A stretch of 64,000 nt of DNA from Bradyrhizobium iriomotense (GCF_030160715.1 NZ_BSOW01000005.1:62001-126000), one strand, 5' to 3'; shown: positions 55,998 through 64,000, counted from the first letter of the stretch. The notes: generated from the letters alone by a model not told the origin. Numbers and translations: made by a program.

Positions 55998-57700
55998 TAA
56001 CTACTCGAGCTGGAGTTGAGCAAAGCTTTGAGATAGGTCAGCGTGTTGTTGGCGCTCTCGATCGCGGCCTGGTACTTCGCGTATTGCGCTTCCAGCTGCG
56101 TCTGATAGGCCGACGCGGCATTCTGGATATCGTCGACCTTCTGCTGCAGGTCGTCGTCGCGCGTTTCCAGGTTGGTGATCAGCGTCTGCAGAGAGCCCGT
56201 GCTCGACGAGGCGTTCTTGGCTATCTGGTAGAGCTGCGTGGCGATCCCCGACGTCGACGTCACGGTGATCGATTGCGAGGTCGTTCCCGAATAGGTGAAC
56301 GCCATGCCGGCATAGGCCGTGCCGGCATTGCCGATGATCGTGGTGCCGCTGATGGTGAACAGCGACGAGTCCCCGCCGACCGAGGCCGAGCTGAGATTGC
56401 CCGAGGAATCGACCGTCAGATCCAGCGTGAAGGATTGCGGGGAGGTTCCGGTATTGACGACGCTGAGCTGGCTCGACGAGGTCGTGGTCTGCGCCGACAG
56501 GAGCGTGGTCACGCCGCTGAGATTCGTGCTCAGGATCTCCGAGAGCGTCGACGTGTCGAGCTCGAGCTCGTTCGAATCGTTGAACGACAGGCCGAGGTCG
56601 GCCATGGTCAACCCGCCCACCGTGCTGTTGAGCGCGGCTTCAAGCTGGTTCGTGATGTCGCGCATGGTGCCGTCGCCGAACAGCACGGCGCTGGACGAGG
56701 CGGTGCCGTCGGAATTGGTCGCCTGCTGCGCGATCACGGCATCGCGATAGGCGTTGTAGTTCGTGACGAAGGTCTCGAGCGCCGACTGGATCTGGCTGGT
56801 ATCGGCCTCGATGCTGATGTTCAGCGTCGCCCCGCTCGGCGTGGCCTGCAGCAGGTTGAAGGTGACGCCCGTGAGCACATCGGTGATGTCGTTGGTATCC
56901 CGGGTCATCGAGATGCCGTCGAGGGTGAACTCGGCCGCCTGAGAAGTCTGGAGCACGTCGGCGAAGGCTCCCGAGCTGTCGGTCACACCGAGCTCATTGA
57001 GGATGTCATCGCCGGACGAGCTGGAATAGCTGATGTCGGCGGCATCCTCGGCCCCCGTCAGGACCATCTCATAGGAGCCGCTCGAGACCTGCACGATCGA
57101 GGCCTGCACGTTGGTGGTCGAGGTCTGGGCGTTGACGGCGTCGACGATGTCCTGGAGCGACATCGTACTCGTCACGGTGATGTCGGCGGTGCTGCCGCTC
57201 CCGAGACCGAGCGAAAATGTTCCGGAGTAGCCGAGCTCGTCGGTCTGACTGGACTGCGAGGTGCCGACCACCTTCTGCGCGGTCGCGATCTGGCTGATCG
57301 TCAGCGTATGGTCGCCGGTTGCAGCACCATTGCTTACGCTCATGGACAGTGCGGATGACGCGCTGACGTCGCCGGTCGAACTGAGGGTCGCGGCGCGCGT
57401 TGCGAACACGTTCGTCGCCAATGAGTTGATGACGGACGTTGCGAGCGAGGCCAGCCCCGAGGAAAGCGTTTTCAGGTCGGTTTGCAGCGTCTGGTAGGCA
57501 GTGACCTTCGCCTCGTTGTTGGTGATCGTAGTCGAGATCGTCGTCGCCTGTTCGAGCTTGGCGCTGACCGCCGCCGTGATCAGCGCGCTCCAGTCGACGC
57601 TGGTCGAAGTGGTCGTTCCGGTCGTGGTCACCGAGGAAGCGCTCGACGTCGTCGAGCTGGTCGTCGACGTGCTGCTGGTGCTCGAACTGACGCTGGTCAC
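55997..57700 (-). CDS. fliD: Flagellar filament cap protein FliD
   Basis: A 567-aa FliD. The first ~34 residues are almost wholly Ser/Thr/Val; then SVDWSALITAAVSAKLEQAT, the FliD N-domain NNEAKVTAYQTLQTDLKTLS, and the C-terminal FliD block QYAKYQAAIESANNTLTYLK. It caps the filament and catalyses flagellin insertion. Classical rhizobial flagella often lack FliD, so this system is of the FliD-dependent type. Starts ~78 bp after the fliC stop; a strong hairpin lies between. Confidence 0.93.
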   Translation of the reverse strand: MTSVSSSTSSTSTTSSTTSSASSVTTTGTTTSTSVDWSALITAAVSAKLEQATTISTTITNNEAKVTAYQTLQTDLKTLSSGLASLATSVINSLATNVFATRAATLSSTGDVSASSALSMSVSNGAATGDHTLTISQIATAQKVVGTSQSSQTDELGYSGTFSLGLGSGSTADITVTSTMSLQDIVDAVNAQTSTTNVQASIVQVSSGSYEMVLTGAEDAADISYSSSSGDDILNELGVTDSSGAFADVLQTSQAAEFTLDGISMTRDTNDITDVLTGVTFNLLQATPSGATLNISIEADTSQIQSALETFVTNYNAYRDAVIAQQATNSDGTASSSAVLFGDGTMRDITNQLEAALNSTVGGLTMADLGLSFNDSNELELDTSTLSEILSTNLSGVTTLLSAQTTTSSSQLSVVNTGTSPQSFTLDLTVDSSGNLSSASVGGDSSLFTISGTTIIGNAGTAYAGMAFTYSGTTSQSITVTSTSGIATQLYQIAKNASSSTGSLQTLITNLETRDDDLQQKVDDIQNAASAYQTQLEAQYAKYQAAIESANNTLTYLKALLNSSSSS

Positions 57701-57725
57701 TTTGGTGTCCGCTCCATCGCAACGA

Positions 57726-57756
57726 AAGCCGGGCCGGCCGCATGCCGGCCCGGCTT
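57726..57756. terminator. Strong GC hairpin between fliC and fliD
   Basis: A perfect 13-bp inverted repeat, aagccgggccggc / gccggcccggctt, with a 5-base loop, begins 22 bp after the fliC stop. It lacks a long U-run, so it is a weak terminator or an mRNA-stabilising 3' structure for the flagellin transcript. Confidence 0.65.
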
Positions 57757-57777
57757 GACGGTCACTGGCTCAAGGAC

Positions 57778-58602
57778 TTAGCCGAGCAGCTTGAGCAGAT
57801 ATTGCGGCATCTGGTTCGCCGCGGATTCGGCCGAGACCGCGGCCTGAGTCTTCACCTCGGCGGAGGACAACTTGGCCTGCTCCGACGCGATATCGACATC
57901 CTTGATCGCCGAGTTTGCAGCCTGGAGATTCTGCGTCTGGGTCGAGATCGAGTCCGACGAGAAGTTGAACCGCGATTCCTGGGCACCGATGCTGGCGCGG
58001 GCGGCGGAGACCGTGTCGATCGCAGTGTCCAGCGCCGTCAGCGCCGAGGTCGCGCCCGACTGCGTGCTGACGTCGAGCGAGGTCACGGCGAGCGAGGACG
58101 CCGTCAGGCTCGACAGCGTGATGGTGATGGTGTCGGAGCCGGAAGAGCCAACCAGAACCGAGACGCCGGACGAAAACACGCTGGTGCCGTCGAGCAGGCT
58201 CTGGCTGGAGTAGCGGGTGCCGGACGCGATGGAATCGATTTCGCTCGTGAGCTGCGAGAATTCCGAGTTGATGTAGGCGCGGCTGGAGTCGGTCGTGGTG
58301 CCCGAGGCCGACTCGGAGGCCAGCGACTTCATGCGCGCGAGAATGTCGGAGATGTTCGAGGCGCCGCCGTCGGCGGTCTGAAGGATCGCGGTCGCCTGCG
58401 AGGCATTGGTCGCCGCCTGCTGCAGCGTCGTGACGTCCGACGAGATGCGGGTCGAGATCGCAAGACCCGCGGCGTCGTCGGATGCCGAGGTGATGCGCGA
58501 ACCGCTCGACAGCTTCGAGAGCGAGCTGGTCTCCTGCGCGGAGTTGATGTTGAGGTAGCGGACTGCGGCATTCGCAGCGGTGTTGGTGTTAATTGCAGGC
58601 AT
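57778..58602 (-). CDS. fliC: Flagellin
   Basis: A 274-aa flagellin. N-terminal NSAQETSSLSKLSSGSRITS, then ASDDAAGLAISTRISSDVTT; the C-terminal domain has FNFSSDSISTQTQNLQAANS and ends ANQMPQYLLKLLG. The central variable region (about 110-200) is short and Ser/Thr rich; that small size fits a compact filament. Ribosome site AGGAGCC eight bases upstream. Divided from the sigma gene by ~145 bp that must hold its promoter; no obvious sigma-28 or sigma-54 element seen. Confidence 0.96.
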   Translation of the reverse strand: MPAINTNTAANAAVRYLNINSAQETSSLSKLSSGSRITSASDDAAGLAISTRISSDVTTLQQAATNASQATAILQTADGGASNISDILARMKSLASESASGTTTDSSRAYINSEFSQLTSEIDSIASGTRYSSQSLLDGTSVFSSGVSVLVGSSGSDTITITLSSLTASSLAVTSLDVSTQSGATSALTALDTAIDTVSAARASIGAQESRFNFSSDSISTQTQNLQAANSAIKDVDIASEQAKLSSAEVKTQAAVSAESAANQMPQYLLKLLG

Positions 58603-58715
58603 TGGAGGCTCCTGTGCTGATGGGCATGACGTGCCGCATCGTGATTAAGCGACTGACGACGACGCGGGCGCAGCCCCGTCCGTTCGCTCAAACGGCGGAG
58701 CGCAAGACGATCAGG

Positions 58716-58729
58716 CGAAAAATTTTTCG
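58716..58729. repeat. AT-rich palindrome after the sigma gene
   Basis: The 14-bp perfect palindrome cgaaaaatttttcg lies ~115 bp before the fliC ATG and 18 bp after the ECF stop. It may be a regulator site or part of a terminator. Confidence 0.45.
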
Positions 58730-58746
58730 AGAGCGGGATTTTATGG

Positions 58747-59442
58747 TTAGCAATCGGTAAACGCGGTGCGGATGTCGCGCTCGTGCCGCCGCAGGAGCTG
58801 GCGGAGCTGCTGGCGGCCGCGCTTGAGAAGCGACTCCACCGCAGCAACCGTGGTGTCCATCACCTGGGCGATCTCGCCGTTGCTCATGTTCTCATGATAG
58901 GACAGGATCACCGCGATGCGTTGCTGCTCCGGCAGCCGCTGCATCGCGACCTCCAGCATGTCGTTCAGCTCGTTGCGCTCGATGATGTCAGCCGCACCCG
59001 GCTGGCTATCGGCGACTTCCGGCACCGTATCGACGTTCTCCGTGCGCGGCTTGCGACGCAGATCGATGCAACGGTTGGAGATGACACGGTAGAGCCAGGT
59101 CGAGAATTTTGCGCGGCCGTGCTGCCAGCGTCCGCGATGGCTCCAGATCTTGAGCATGGTGTCCTGCACCACGTCCTCGGCATCCGCGGCGTTACCGACG
59201 ATACGCAATGCGATCGCATAGGCGCGATCGATGTGACGCTCGACCAGCATGCGGAACGCCGCTTCGTCGCCGGTGGCGAGACGATCGAGCAGCTCGCTGT
59301 CTTCATCGAGGACGATCTCGGCGGTCGGCATCGCGTCCGGCGCGAGCGGCGCCGACGGCATCACAGGCAAGATCTCGTCGACCGGCGCCGTCGCCGTGAC
59401 TTCGGCCTCGGCGGGCGCCCAGACATCAGCTGCGTAACTCAT
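58747..59442 (-). CDS. ECF RNA polymerase sigma factor
   Basis: A 231-aa ECF sigma factor. Region 2 includes LVERHIDRAYAIALRIVGNA and AEDVVQDTMLKIWSH; region 4 includes QRLPEQQRIAVILSYHENMS then IAQVMDTTVAAVESLLKRGR. An N-terminal acidic/Pro extension of ~55 residues (MSYAADVWAPAEAEVT...) is unusual. ATG 59442 is chosen because GGAG precedes it. It sits just upstream of fliC in the same orientation. A role in flagellar or stress control is inference. Confidence 0.9.
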   Translation of the reverse strand: MSYAADVWAPAEAEVTATAPVDEILPVMPSAPLAPDAMPTAEIVLDEDSELLDRLATGDEAAFRMLVERHIDRAYAIALRIVGNAADAEDVVQDTMLKIWSHRGRWQHGRAKFSTWLYRVISNRCIDLRRKPRTENVDTVPEVADSQPGAADIIERNELNDMLEVAMQRLPEQQRIAVILSYHENMSNGEIAQVMDTTVAAVESLLKRGRQQLRQLLRRHERDIRTAFTDC

Positions 59443-59579
59443 CCCGCGATCTCCAACACGCAATGCCGGCGGCGCATATTCCACACGGCTTCCAAGCGTT
59501 GAACGCAGAGGCGAGCCAATCCAGGCGGGGAATTTTCGTTATTTTTCAAGATGTTATCCGGAATCTTTTGCCGAGTAAC

Positions 59580-59594
59580 CGGCAACAATTGCCG
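59580..59594. promoter_or_regulatory. CGGCA-N5-TGCCG palindrome, copy 2
   Basis: CGGCA-ACAAT-TGCCG, 138 bp upstream of the sigma-factor ATG. Confidence 0.5.
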
Positions 59595-59793
59595 AGGTCG
59601 CGACAAGCTCGCGCTACCGTCCTGCAATCATCGACATCGTCGCGCGTCATTTGCGGATCATTCATCCCGAACAGACGTAGCTTCAAAAACTCGAGGAGAT
59701 ACACGGCACTAAACCGAACACGCGCTCTGCGCGCGAGGCACACGGCGATCGATTGTGTCCAAGTGTGAATGAACGCGAGACGATTTTCGCACT

Positions 59794-59808
59794 CGGCAAT
59801 TTTTGCCG
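59794..59808. promoter_or_regulatory. CGGCA-N5-TGCCG palindrome, copy 3
   Basis: CGGCA-ATTTT-TGCCG, ~150 bp upstream of the HAD-protein ATG. Confidence 0.5.
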
Positions 59809-59956
59809 AATCACCTTTTTCGAACCTAGCGGATTTTTTGAATCTGTCAGTCGCGACATGCGCGGTTTTGAATCGCGCGCGAAGTTTTTTCGTCGCGAGC
59901 GCGCCTGACTTGCAACACACGAGCGTTAATCGGTTCGATTGGCGGAGAATTGCAGC

Positions 59957-62389
59957 ATGAAGATCGCGACGGCCGACGCGAAACGTCGGACGAGAATTGT
60001 TTCTGCTTGGTCATTCGATGTTTTCGATACGTTTCTGATGCGCGCCTGCACGACGCCAGATGGCGTATTTGAAAGGACTTACGAGCTCTCCGGCATTTCA
60101 AGAATATGTCCGAACGTTTCCGTCAGTTTCGTTCAGCATCGCATCCAGGCCGAATCGCGCGCGCGACGAAATGCGAAGGACAAACGCGGCGCTGGCGAAG
60201 TGCATATCGCCGAGATCTATTCCTATTTTCCGTTCAAGCTGTTCGGGCTCGATCGCCGCAATCTCGACGATCTCGTCGCGGCCGAGTTCGCCGCCGAGCT
60301 AGAGCTTTGCCGCATCAATCCGGAAATGCTTCAGCAATATCTGGACATGAAGCAGACCGGTCATCGCACCGGATTCATCTCGGACACCTACTGGGATTCC
60401 GCGCAGCTCGCCCGTCTGCTGCGCGCCTGCCATCCCGGTCTCGCCTGGGACTTCCTCTACGCGTCCTGCGACCACGGCAGCAGCAAGAGCGAAGCCCTGT
60501 TCGCCAGATACATCACCGATCAGGGCGTCGATCCGGCCGCGTCCTTTCATGTCGGCGACAACGAGAGCGCCGACATCAAGGGCGCGCGGCGTCACGGCAT
60601 TCGTCCCCGCTACTATCCGCAAGCCTCGGCGTCATTGGCTTCGAAGCTTCAGCGGGAGACCGCGATGTTCGAGCTGCTGTGCCAGGGCAGGCCTTCGCGG
60701 CTCGACCACGGTGCGCGCACGCTGCGGCGAATGGTGGCGGTGCGGAGCGCGGAGAAGTCACCGGCGTTCCAATTGGGCATGACCGTGCTCGGTCCGGTGA
60801 TGACGGCGTTCGACACCTTCGTCGCGGCGCGCTACGAGGCGCTGGCGCGGCCCGGCCGGCGCGTCGCGCTCGGCTTCCTCGGCCGCGACGGATTTTTGTC
60901 GCACCGGATCTGGCAGGAACGTCACGGCACAATTTCGGCTTATGTCGAGATCAATCGTCGCGTCAGCCTGATCGGCTCGGCCAATTCCATGGAGCCGCTC
61001 TGCGATCTCCTCGGCAAGGTCTTGAAGATCGACGCACCGACACTGCGCGACATGATCAAGATCCTGCCGCCAGAAGTCGCCGCCTTCTTTGCGAACTATC
61101 CAGACGGGATCGCGCCCGGCAACGAGCTCGCCGAGGCGCTGCCCGATCTGATGGACGCCGGCGAGATCACCGAGCTCGCCGCCGGCTTGCGCGCCCGCCT
61201 GCTCGCTTATCTCCGCCACACCATTCCCGGATTCGACCATTGCACCGACCTCGTGCTCGCCGATCTCGGCTATTCCGGCAGCGTACAGAAGGCGCTGCGC
61301 CGTATCTTCGATCAGGAAGGCATCAATATCCGCCTGCACGGCGCCTATCTGATCTCGCTCGATGACGCCTTCGACGACATCGCCGAGGGCGACACCGCAG
61401 AAGGCTTCATCTCCGATCTCGTGGTGACGCCCCATGTCAAGCGCATGCTGATCCGCAATGTCGCGCTGCTCGAGCAGATTTGCTGCTCGGCCGAGGGCTC
61501 GGTGCGCGACTATCAGGACGAGGCGGTCCTGCGCGAGATCAATCCGCGCCCGACCGAACAGATCGCGCTGGCCGCCGAGATCCAGTCGGGCGCGCTGGCC
61601 TTCGCGGCAGCAGCGGACAAGATCGCCTCCGAATACAAGCTGCTGCCCTATGCTGCACTCGATGTCGCCGCGAGCTGGAGTGCGGCGACGCTGGCGCGCC
61701 TGTTGCTGCTGCCTGATGACGACGAGATCGCACTGCTCGGCGGATTGAAGCACGACGTCAATCTCGGCACCCATGCGCTGGCGCCGCTGCTCGATGGCGG
61801 GTTCGTCCGCAATCAGCTTACCGCACGCGGCCTGTCCGCAGCCTGCACTTCGGCGGCGCCGCCGATGTGGCTTGCGGGCAGCTTTGCCGGCCTGTCGCCG
61901 TCCTATTCCTATCTCTACACGCTGTTCGGGGCGAACCGCCTGCCGGCCGACGTGTTCGAGGAAGCCGCTTGCGGTGCGTTACAGATCGGCCTGTTCCAAA
62001 CCGACGGCGGTGCCTCGATGGAAACGGTGACCGTCCATCGCACCGGACTTGGCGAGCTGCGCCTGCGCATCCCGCTATCGCGTACGATGGCGGTCGCGAC
62101 GATTGCCGTCCCTCTGGCAAAGCTTGCCCGTGAGGGGCTCCTTCACGGCGTGACCGTCCAGAGCGGCGATGGCGTTCGCGACGCGGTTGAAAGCCAGGAG
62201 GTGACGGGGATCGCCGCCGACAGCCTGGTCCATGCCGGGCTCCAGCGAAACGGTCTCTATTACTGCGCCGAGAACGACGATGGTTGCCTCTTGATCCCGG
62301 TCGGGCCGATGACGCGGGACGTCGCGGTCTATTCGATCGCACTCACCTCGCTCAGTCACGCCCGCATCCTCGCGACCGCGCTCGAATAA
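59957..62389 (+). CDS. Large protein with N-terminal HAD domain (COG5610-like)
   Basis: An 810-aa protein. The first ~220 residues form a HAD domain: motif I SFDVFDTFLMR (D21), motif II TGFISDTYWD, motif III Lys in GSSKSEALFARYI, motif IV HVGDNESADIKGA. The residue two after D21 is Phe, unlike ordinary phosphatases (Asp). The remaining ~590 residues include LGFLGRDGFLSHRIWQERHG and YSGSVQKALRRIFDQEGINI, and resemble COG5610 (predicted HAD) proteins often found in polysaccharide or flagellar glycan loci. ATG 59957 has GGCGGAGAA upstream. Substrate unknown. Confidence 0.8.
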   Translation: MKIATADAKRRTRIVSAWSFDVFDTFLMRACTTPDGVFERTYELSGISRICPNVSVSFVQHRIQAESRARRNAKDKRGAGEVHIAEIYSYFPFKLFGLDRRNLDDLVAAEFAAELELCRINPEMLQQYLDMKQTGHRTGFISDTYWDSAQLARLLRACHPGLAWDFLYASCDHGSSKSEALFARYITDQGVDPAASFHVGDNESADIKGARRHGIRPRYYPQASASLASKLQRETAMFELLCQGRPSRLDHGARTLRRMVAVRSAEKSPAFQLGMTVLGPVMTAFDTFVAARYEALARPGRRVALGFLGRDGFLSHRIWQERHGTISAYVEINRRVSLIGSANSMEPLCDLLGKVLKIDAPTLRDMIKILPPEVAAFFANYPDGIAPGNELAEALPDLMDAGEITELAAGLRARLLAYLRHTIPGFDHCTDLVLADLGYSGSVQKALRRIFDQEGINIRLHGAYLISLDDAFDDIAEGDTAEGFISDLVVTPHVKRMLIRNVALLEQICCSAEGSVRDYQDEAVLREINPRPTEQIALAAEIQSGALAFAAAADKIASEYKLLPYAALDVAASWSAATLARLLLLPDDDEIALLGGLKHDVNLGTHALAPLLDGGFVRNQLTARGLSAACTSAAPPMWLAGSFAGLSPSYSYLYTLFGANRLPADVFEEAACGALQIGLFQTDGGASMETVTVHRTGLGELRLRIPLSRTMAVATIAVPLAKLAREGLLHGVTVQSGDGVRDAVESQEVTGIAADSLVHAGLQRNGLYYCAENDDGCLLIPVGPMTRDVAVYSIALTSLSHARILATALE

Positions 62390-62455
62390 TGCGCCTGATC
62401 GCGCCCCCTCGCCCGTTGAAGCCCAAGGGCCGATACGAAACGAGGGGGCACGGAG

Positions 62456-63766
62456 TTGACGGACGGAACGCAGACAGAACTTGACGGCCTCTTGCGCACA
62501 GCCGGCATCCGGCTCGGCGAGGCGCAACGCCACCGCCTCGGCTGGCTGGTCGGCCGCTACGGCGCCCCGACGGTGCAGATTGCGCATGACGGCCGCCGCG
62601 GCGGCGGGGTCATCATCCTCACCGAACCACCGAGCGGCGCCACGGCCGAGCTGTTCTACCATACGCTAACTCCCGGTTGCGCGGTCGTCATCCCGCTCAG
62701 CGAGAATCCGGGCTTCGACTTCCTCAAGTCAAAGTTGACCGAGTTCGGCACCGTCGGCCCGAGCGCCGAGGGTCCGCATGAAATGTGGTGGGGCGGGATC
62801 GGCTGGTCGAGGTTTCTCGCGGCCGCGGACGGATGCACGGTGCGGCCGCGCGTCATCTCCTACTACCCGTACGGCACCGACCCCGTCGCGATCCGCGCCT
62901 TGCAGCACTCGCTCGAGACTTTTGAGCTCGACAGCCATGTCGAGCCGATCGCAGCCGAACTTGGCGAAGAGGTGCTTTGCTTCGAGAAGGCCGAGTTCAT
63001 CGCGCGGATGTGGAGCCGCTACCGCGAGCCGCTGCTGTTCGTCGAGGCCGGCGCGGTGTTGCGCGAGGCGCCCCTGCTGCCGTCGTCGCTCGGCTGCGAC
63101 GTCGCCCTCCACAAGTGGAACCGCTGGGAGATGTCGGCGCAAACTCTCTATCTCGGCCGCACGGCTGGCGCGGAGCAATTGCTGCAAGCCTGGCACCATC
63201 TCGCCGCCTCCCATCCCACGATCTGGGAAGGCTATCTGCTCGACCAGGCCTGGAGCCACGCCTCCTCGCACGGCCCGCTCGACACCGTCTGGCTCCCCCG
63301 CTCCTATCATGCGCTGACGGGTGACCTCGCAGCAAACCGCGCCATCATCGTCCATGCGCAGCCGACGACCACGACCGAGCTCGGGCCTGATCCGAGCTTC
63401 GCCGGCATGGTACGCGCCGCCCGTCGCGCCGGCCGGACCGGCGCGCGCGACGCCTTCATGGTCATGACCTCTCGGGCTGCCGCCGACAACGGCGTGGCCG
63501 TGATCCTGCGCGACATCGAGGCCAATGAGGCAGGCGCGGTCGCCGCCACCGTCGAGGCGGTGACCGGCGCCTTTGCCCGGGACTGCGGCGGCTTTGGCCG
63601 GTTCGAGCTATCGCTCTGCGGCTGGCAGGACGATGTCAGCACGGCGCGGGAAGCTGCGCGCCTCGCTCGCTATCGCGTTCTCGAGATCGCGCCGGGACAG
63701 AAGATCGCCGGCGACTTCTTCGCCAGCGCTGCGGCCGAAGCCACGCGCTGCCACCTCATCCCCTGA
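62456..63766 (+). CDS. Putative nucleotide-diphospho-sugar-transferase-like protein
   Basis: A 436-aa protein from TTG 62456 (MTDGTQTELDGLLRTAGIRL), preceded by GAGGGGGCACGGAG. Residues ~137-280 contain PRVISYYPYGTDPVAIRALQ, LLFVEAGAVLREAPLLPSSL and AGAEQLLQAWHHL followed by YLLDQAWSH. This layout resembles nucleotide-diphospho-sugar transferases in which a 'FVxAxAV' acidic turn and '...DQ...W' occur. The acidic position of a DxD motif is only partly met (FVEAGA), so the metal-dependent type is uncertain. Context: 66 bp after the HAD gene. Confidence 0.6.
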   Translation: MTDGTQTELDGLLRTAGIRLGEAQRHRLGWLVGRYGAPTVQIAHDGRRGGGVIILTEPPSGATAELFYHTLTPGCAVVIPLSENPGFDFLKSKLTEFGTVGPSAEGPHEMWWGGIGWSRFLAAADGCTVRPRVISYYPYGTDPVAIRALQHSLETFELDSHVEPIAAELGEEVLCFEKAEFIARMWSRYREPLLFVEAGAVLREAPLLPSSLGCDVALHKWNRWEMSAQTLYLGRTAGAEQLLQAWHHLAASHPTIWEGYLLDQAWSHASSHGPLDTVWLPRSYHALTGDLAANRAIIVHAQPTTTTELGPDPSFAGMVRAARRAGRTGARDAFMVMTSRAAADNGVAVILRDIEANEAGAVAATVEAVTGAFARDCGGFGRFELSLCGWQDDVSTAREAARLARYRVLEIAPGQKIAGDFFASAAAEATRCHLIP

Positions 63767-63779
63767 CGAGAGCCATCCG

Positions 63780-64000
63780 ATGCTGAAAACCATCATCCTG
63801 CTCACCCAAACCGGCCAACAGCAGCTACCGCTTGCCGCACTGCTCCGCGAGCACAACCCAAACCTCTCCTTTTGCTCGGCGCTGTCGGCGCGCGATCTGC
63901 TCGCGATTGCACCCGACATCCTGCGTGATGCGCGGCTGGTGTCCTTTGCCAACGACATCGCAATACCAGAGAAATTCCTGCTCCAGCTCGGGTGCGGCGC
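63780..64000 (+). CDS. Formyltransferase-like protein (partial at window end)
   Basis: The first ~73 residues of a gene starting ATG 63780: MLKTIILLTQTGQQQLPLAA, then RDARLVSFANDIAIPEKFLL and QLGCG. The 'RLxSFxxxxxIPxxxLxxLGxG' passage resembles that preceding the HPGPP active-site block of Fmt-type formyltransferases; the active site itself lies beyond the window. Likely a small-molecule or sugar formyltransferase, co-transcribed with the previous two genes. Confidence 0.5.
   Translation, partial: MLKTIILLTQTGQQQLPLAALLREHNPNLSFCSALSARDLLAIAPDILRDARLVSFANDIAIPEKFLLQLGCG

Larger units (their letters stand above)
59443..59956. other. Divergent AT-richer intergenic region between the sigma gene and the HAD gene
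   Basis: About 510 bp, distinctly more AT-rich than the rest. It contains two copies of CGGCA-N5-TGCCG (59580-59594, 59794-59808), T-runs and several hairpins. The 59568-59585 palindrome ttgccg-agtaac-cggcaa is adjacent to the first. No family-like protein is encoded. Confidence 0.65.

Noticed and set aside
59546..59920. 124-aa minus-strand frame in the AT-rich intergenic region
   Set aside because: Cys/Arg-rich, no start signal, no resemblance to a protein family, and it runs across the palindromic regulatory sites.
54680..59956. Search for sigma-54 (-24/-12) promoters in front of flgD, fliC, the sigma gene and the HAD gene
   Set aside because: Several GG...GC pairs were found but with wrong spacing (8, 9, 11 or 12 instead of 10).

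Overview
The window reads as a chromosomal segment of a Bradyrhizobium-like alphaproteobacterium (Nitrobacteraceae). This is inferred from the high G+C content, the gene families, dispersed palindromic repeats of the kind common in Bradyrhizobium, and sites matching the alphaproteobacterial general-stress (EcfG) promoter, GGAAC-N16/17-CGTT. No database search was run. No tRNA, rRNA, CRISPR array, transposase or prophage gene was seen.

Layout. (1) 1-4.0 kb, minus strand: the operon prkA - DUF444 (yeaH type) - spoVR (cut by the window edge), with a perfect EcfG-type promoter. (2) 4.3-4.9 kb: a membrane protein. (3) 5.3-12.7 kb, plus: a tightly coupled sugar-phosphate operon: transaldolase/glucose-6-phosphate isomerase fusion, gnd, zwf, pgl, gluconokinase and a HAD phosphatase. 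(4) 12.7-30.7 kb: a glycogen/trehalose island. GH15 and malQ are on the minus strand; a GlgE-like protein, TreS-maltokinase fusion, glgB, glgX, treZ and treY are on the plus strand. The divergent malQ/glgE promoter region holds back-to-back EcfG -35 elements. (5) 30.7-34.2 kb: a PHA-granule-type small protein, a DUF3309 peptide and DNA ligase D. (6) 34.3-42.7 kb, minus: the kdpFABCDE potassium-ATPase operon with two extra micro-ORFs. (7) 43-46.9 kb: a cluster of small unknown proteins plus a DapA-like protein that lacks the Schiff-base lysine. (8) 47-49.3 kb: upp and an AMP-dependent synthetase. (9) 49.3-59.4 kb, minus: flagellar genes flgL, flgK, flgN-like, an 85-aa protein, flgE, flgD, an 89-aa protein, fliS, fliD, a flagellin and an ECF sigma factor. 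(10) 60-64 kb, plus: a HAD-domain protein, a nucleotide-diphospho-sugar-transferase-like protein and the start of a formyltransferase-like gene, possibly a glycan-modification locus.

How the genes fit together. Region 3 feeds glucose-6-phosphate through the oxidative pentose phosphate route. Region 4 encodes enzymes that could interconvert alpha-glucan and trehalose in both directions (TreY/TreZ toward trehalose; TreS, maltokinase and a GlgE-type step toward glucan). The encoded GlgE homologue, however, has Lys at the position of the catalytic acid Glu and lacks the maltose-1-phosphate loop, so that step is doubtful. Stress-type promoters at prkA and malQ suggest that both are part of the general stress response.

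The strongest unexplained signal is a degenerate 20-bp element containing two TATG/TATA half-sites 11 bp apart. It occurs five times: once upstream of kdp and four times upstream of the small-protein genes next door. The 11-bp period suits an OmpR/PhoB-type regulator such as KdpE, so these orphan genes may belong to a potassium/osmotic-stress regulon. A second motif, CGGCA-N5-TGCCG, recurs in the promoter regions of the flagellar and HAD/transferase genes.
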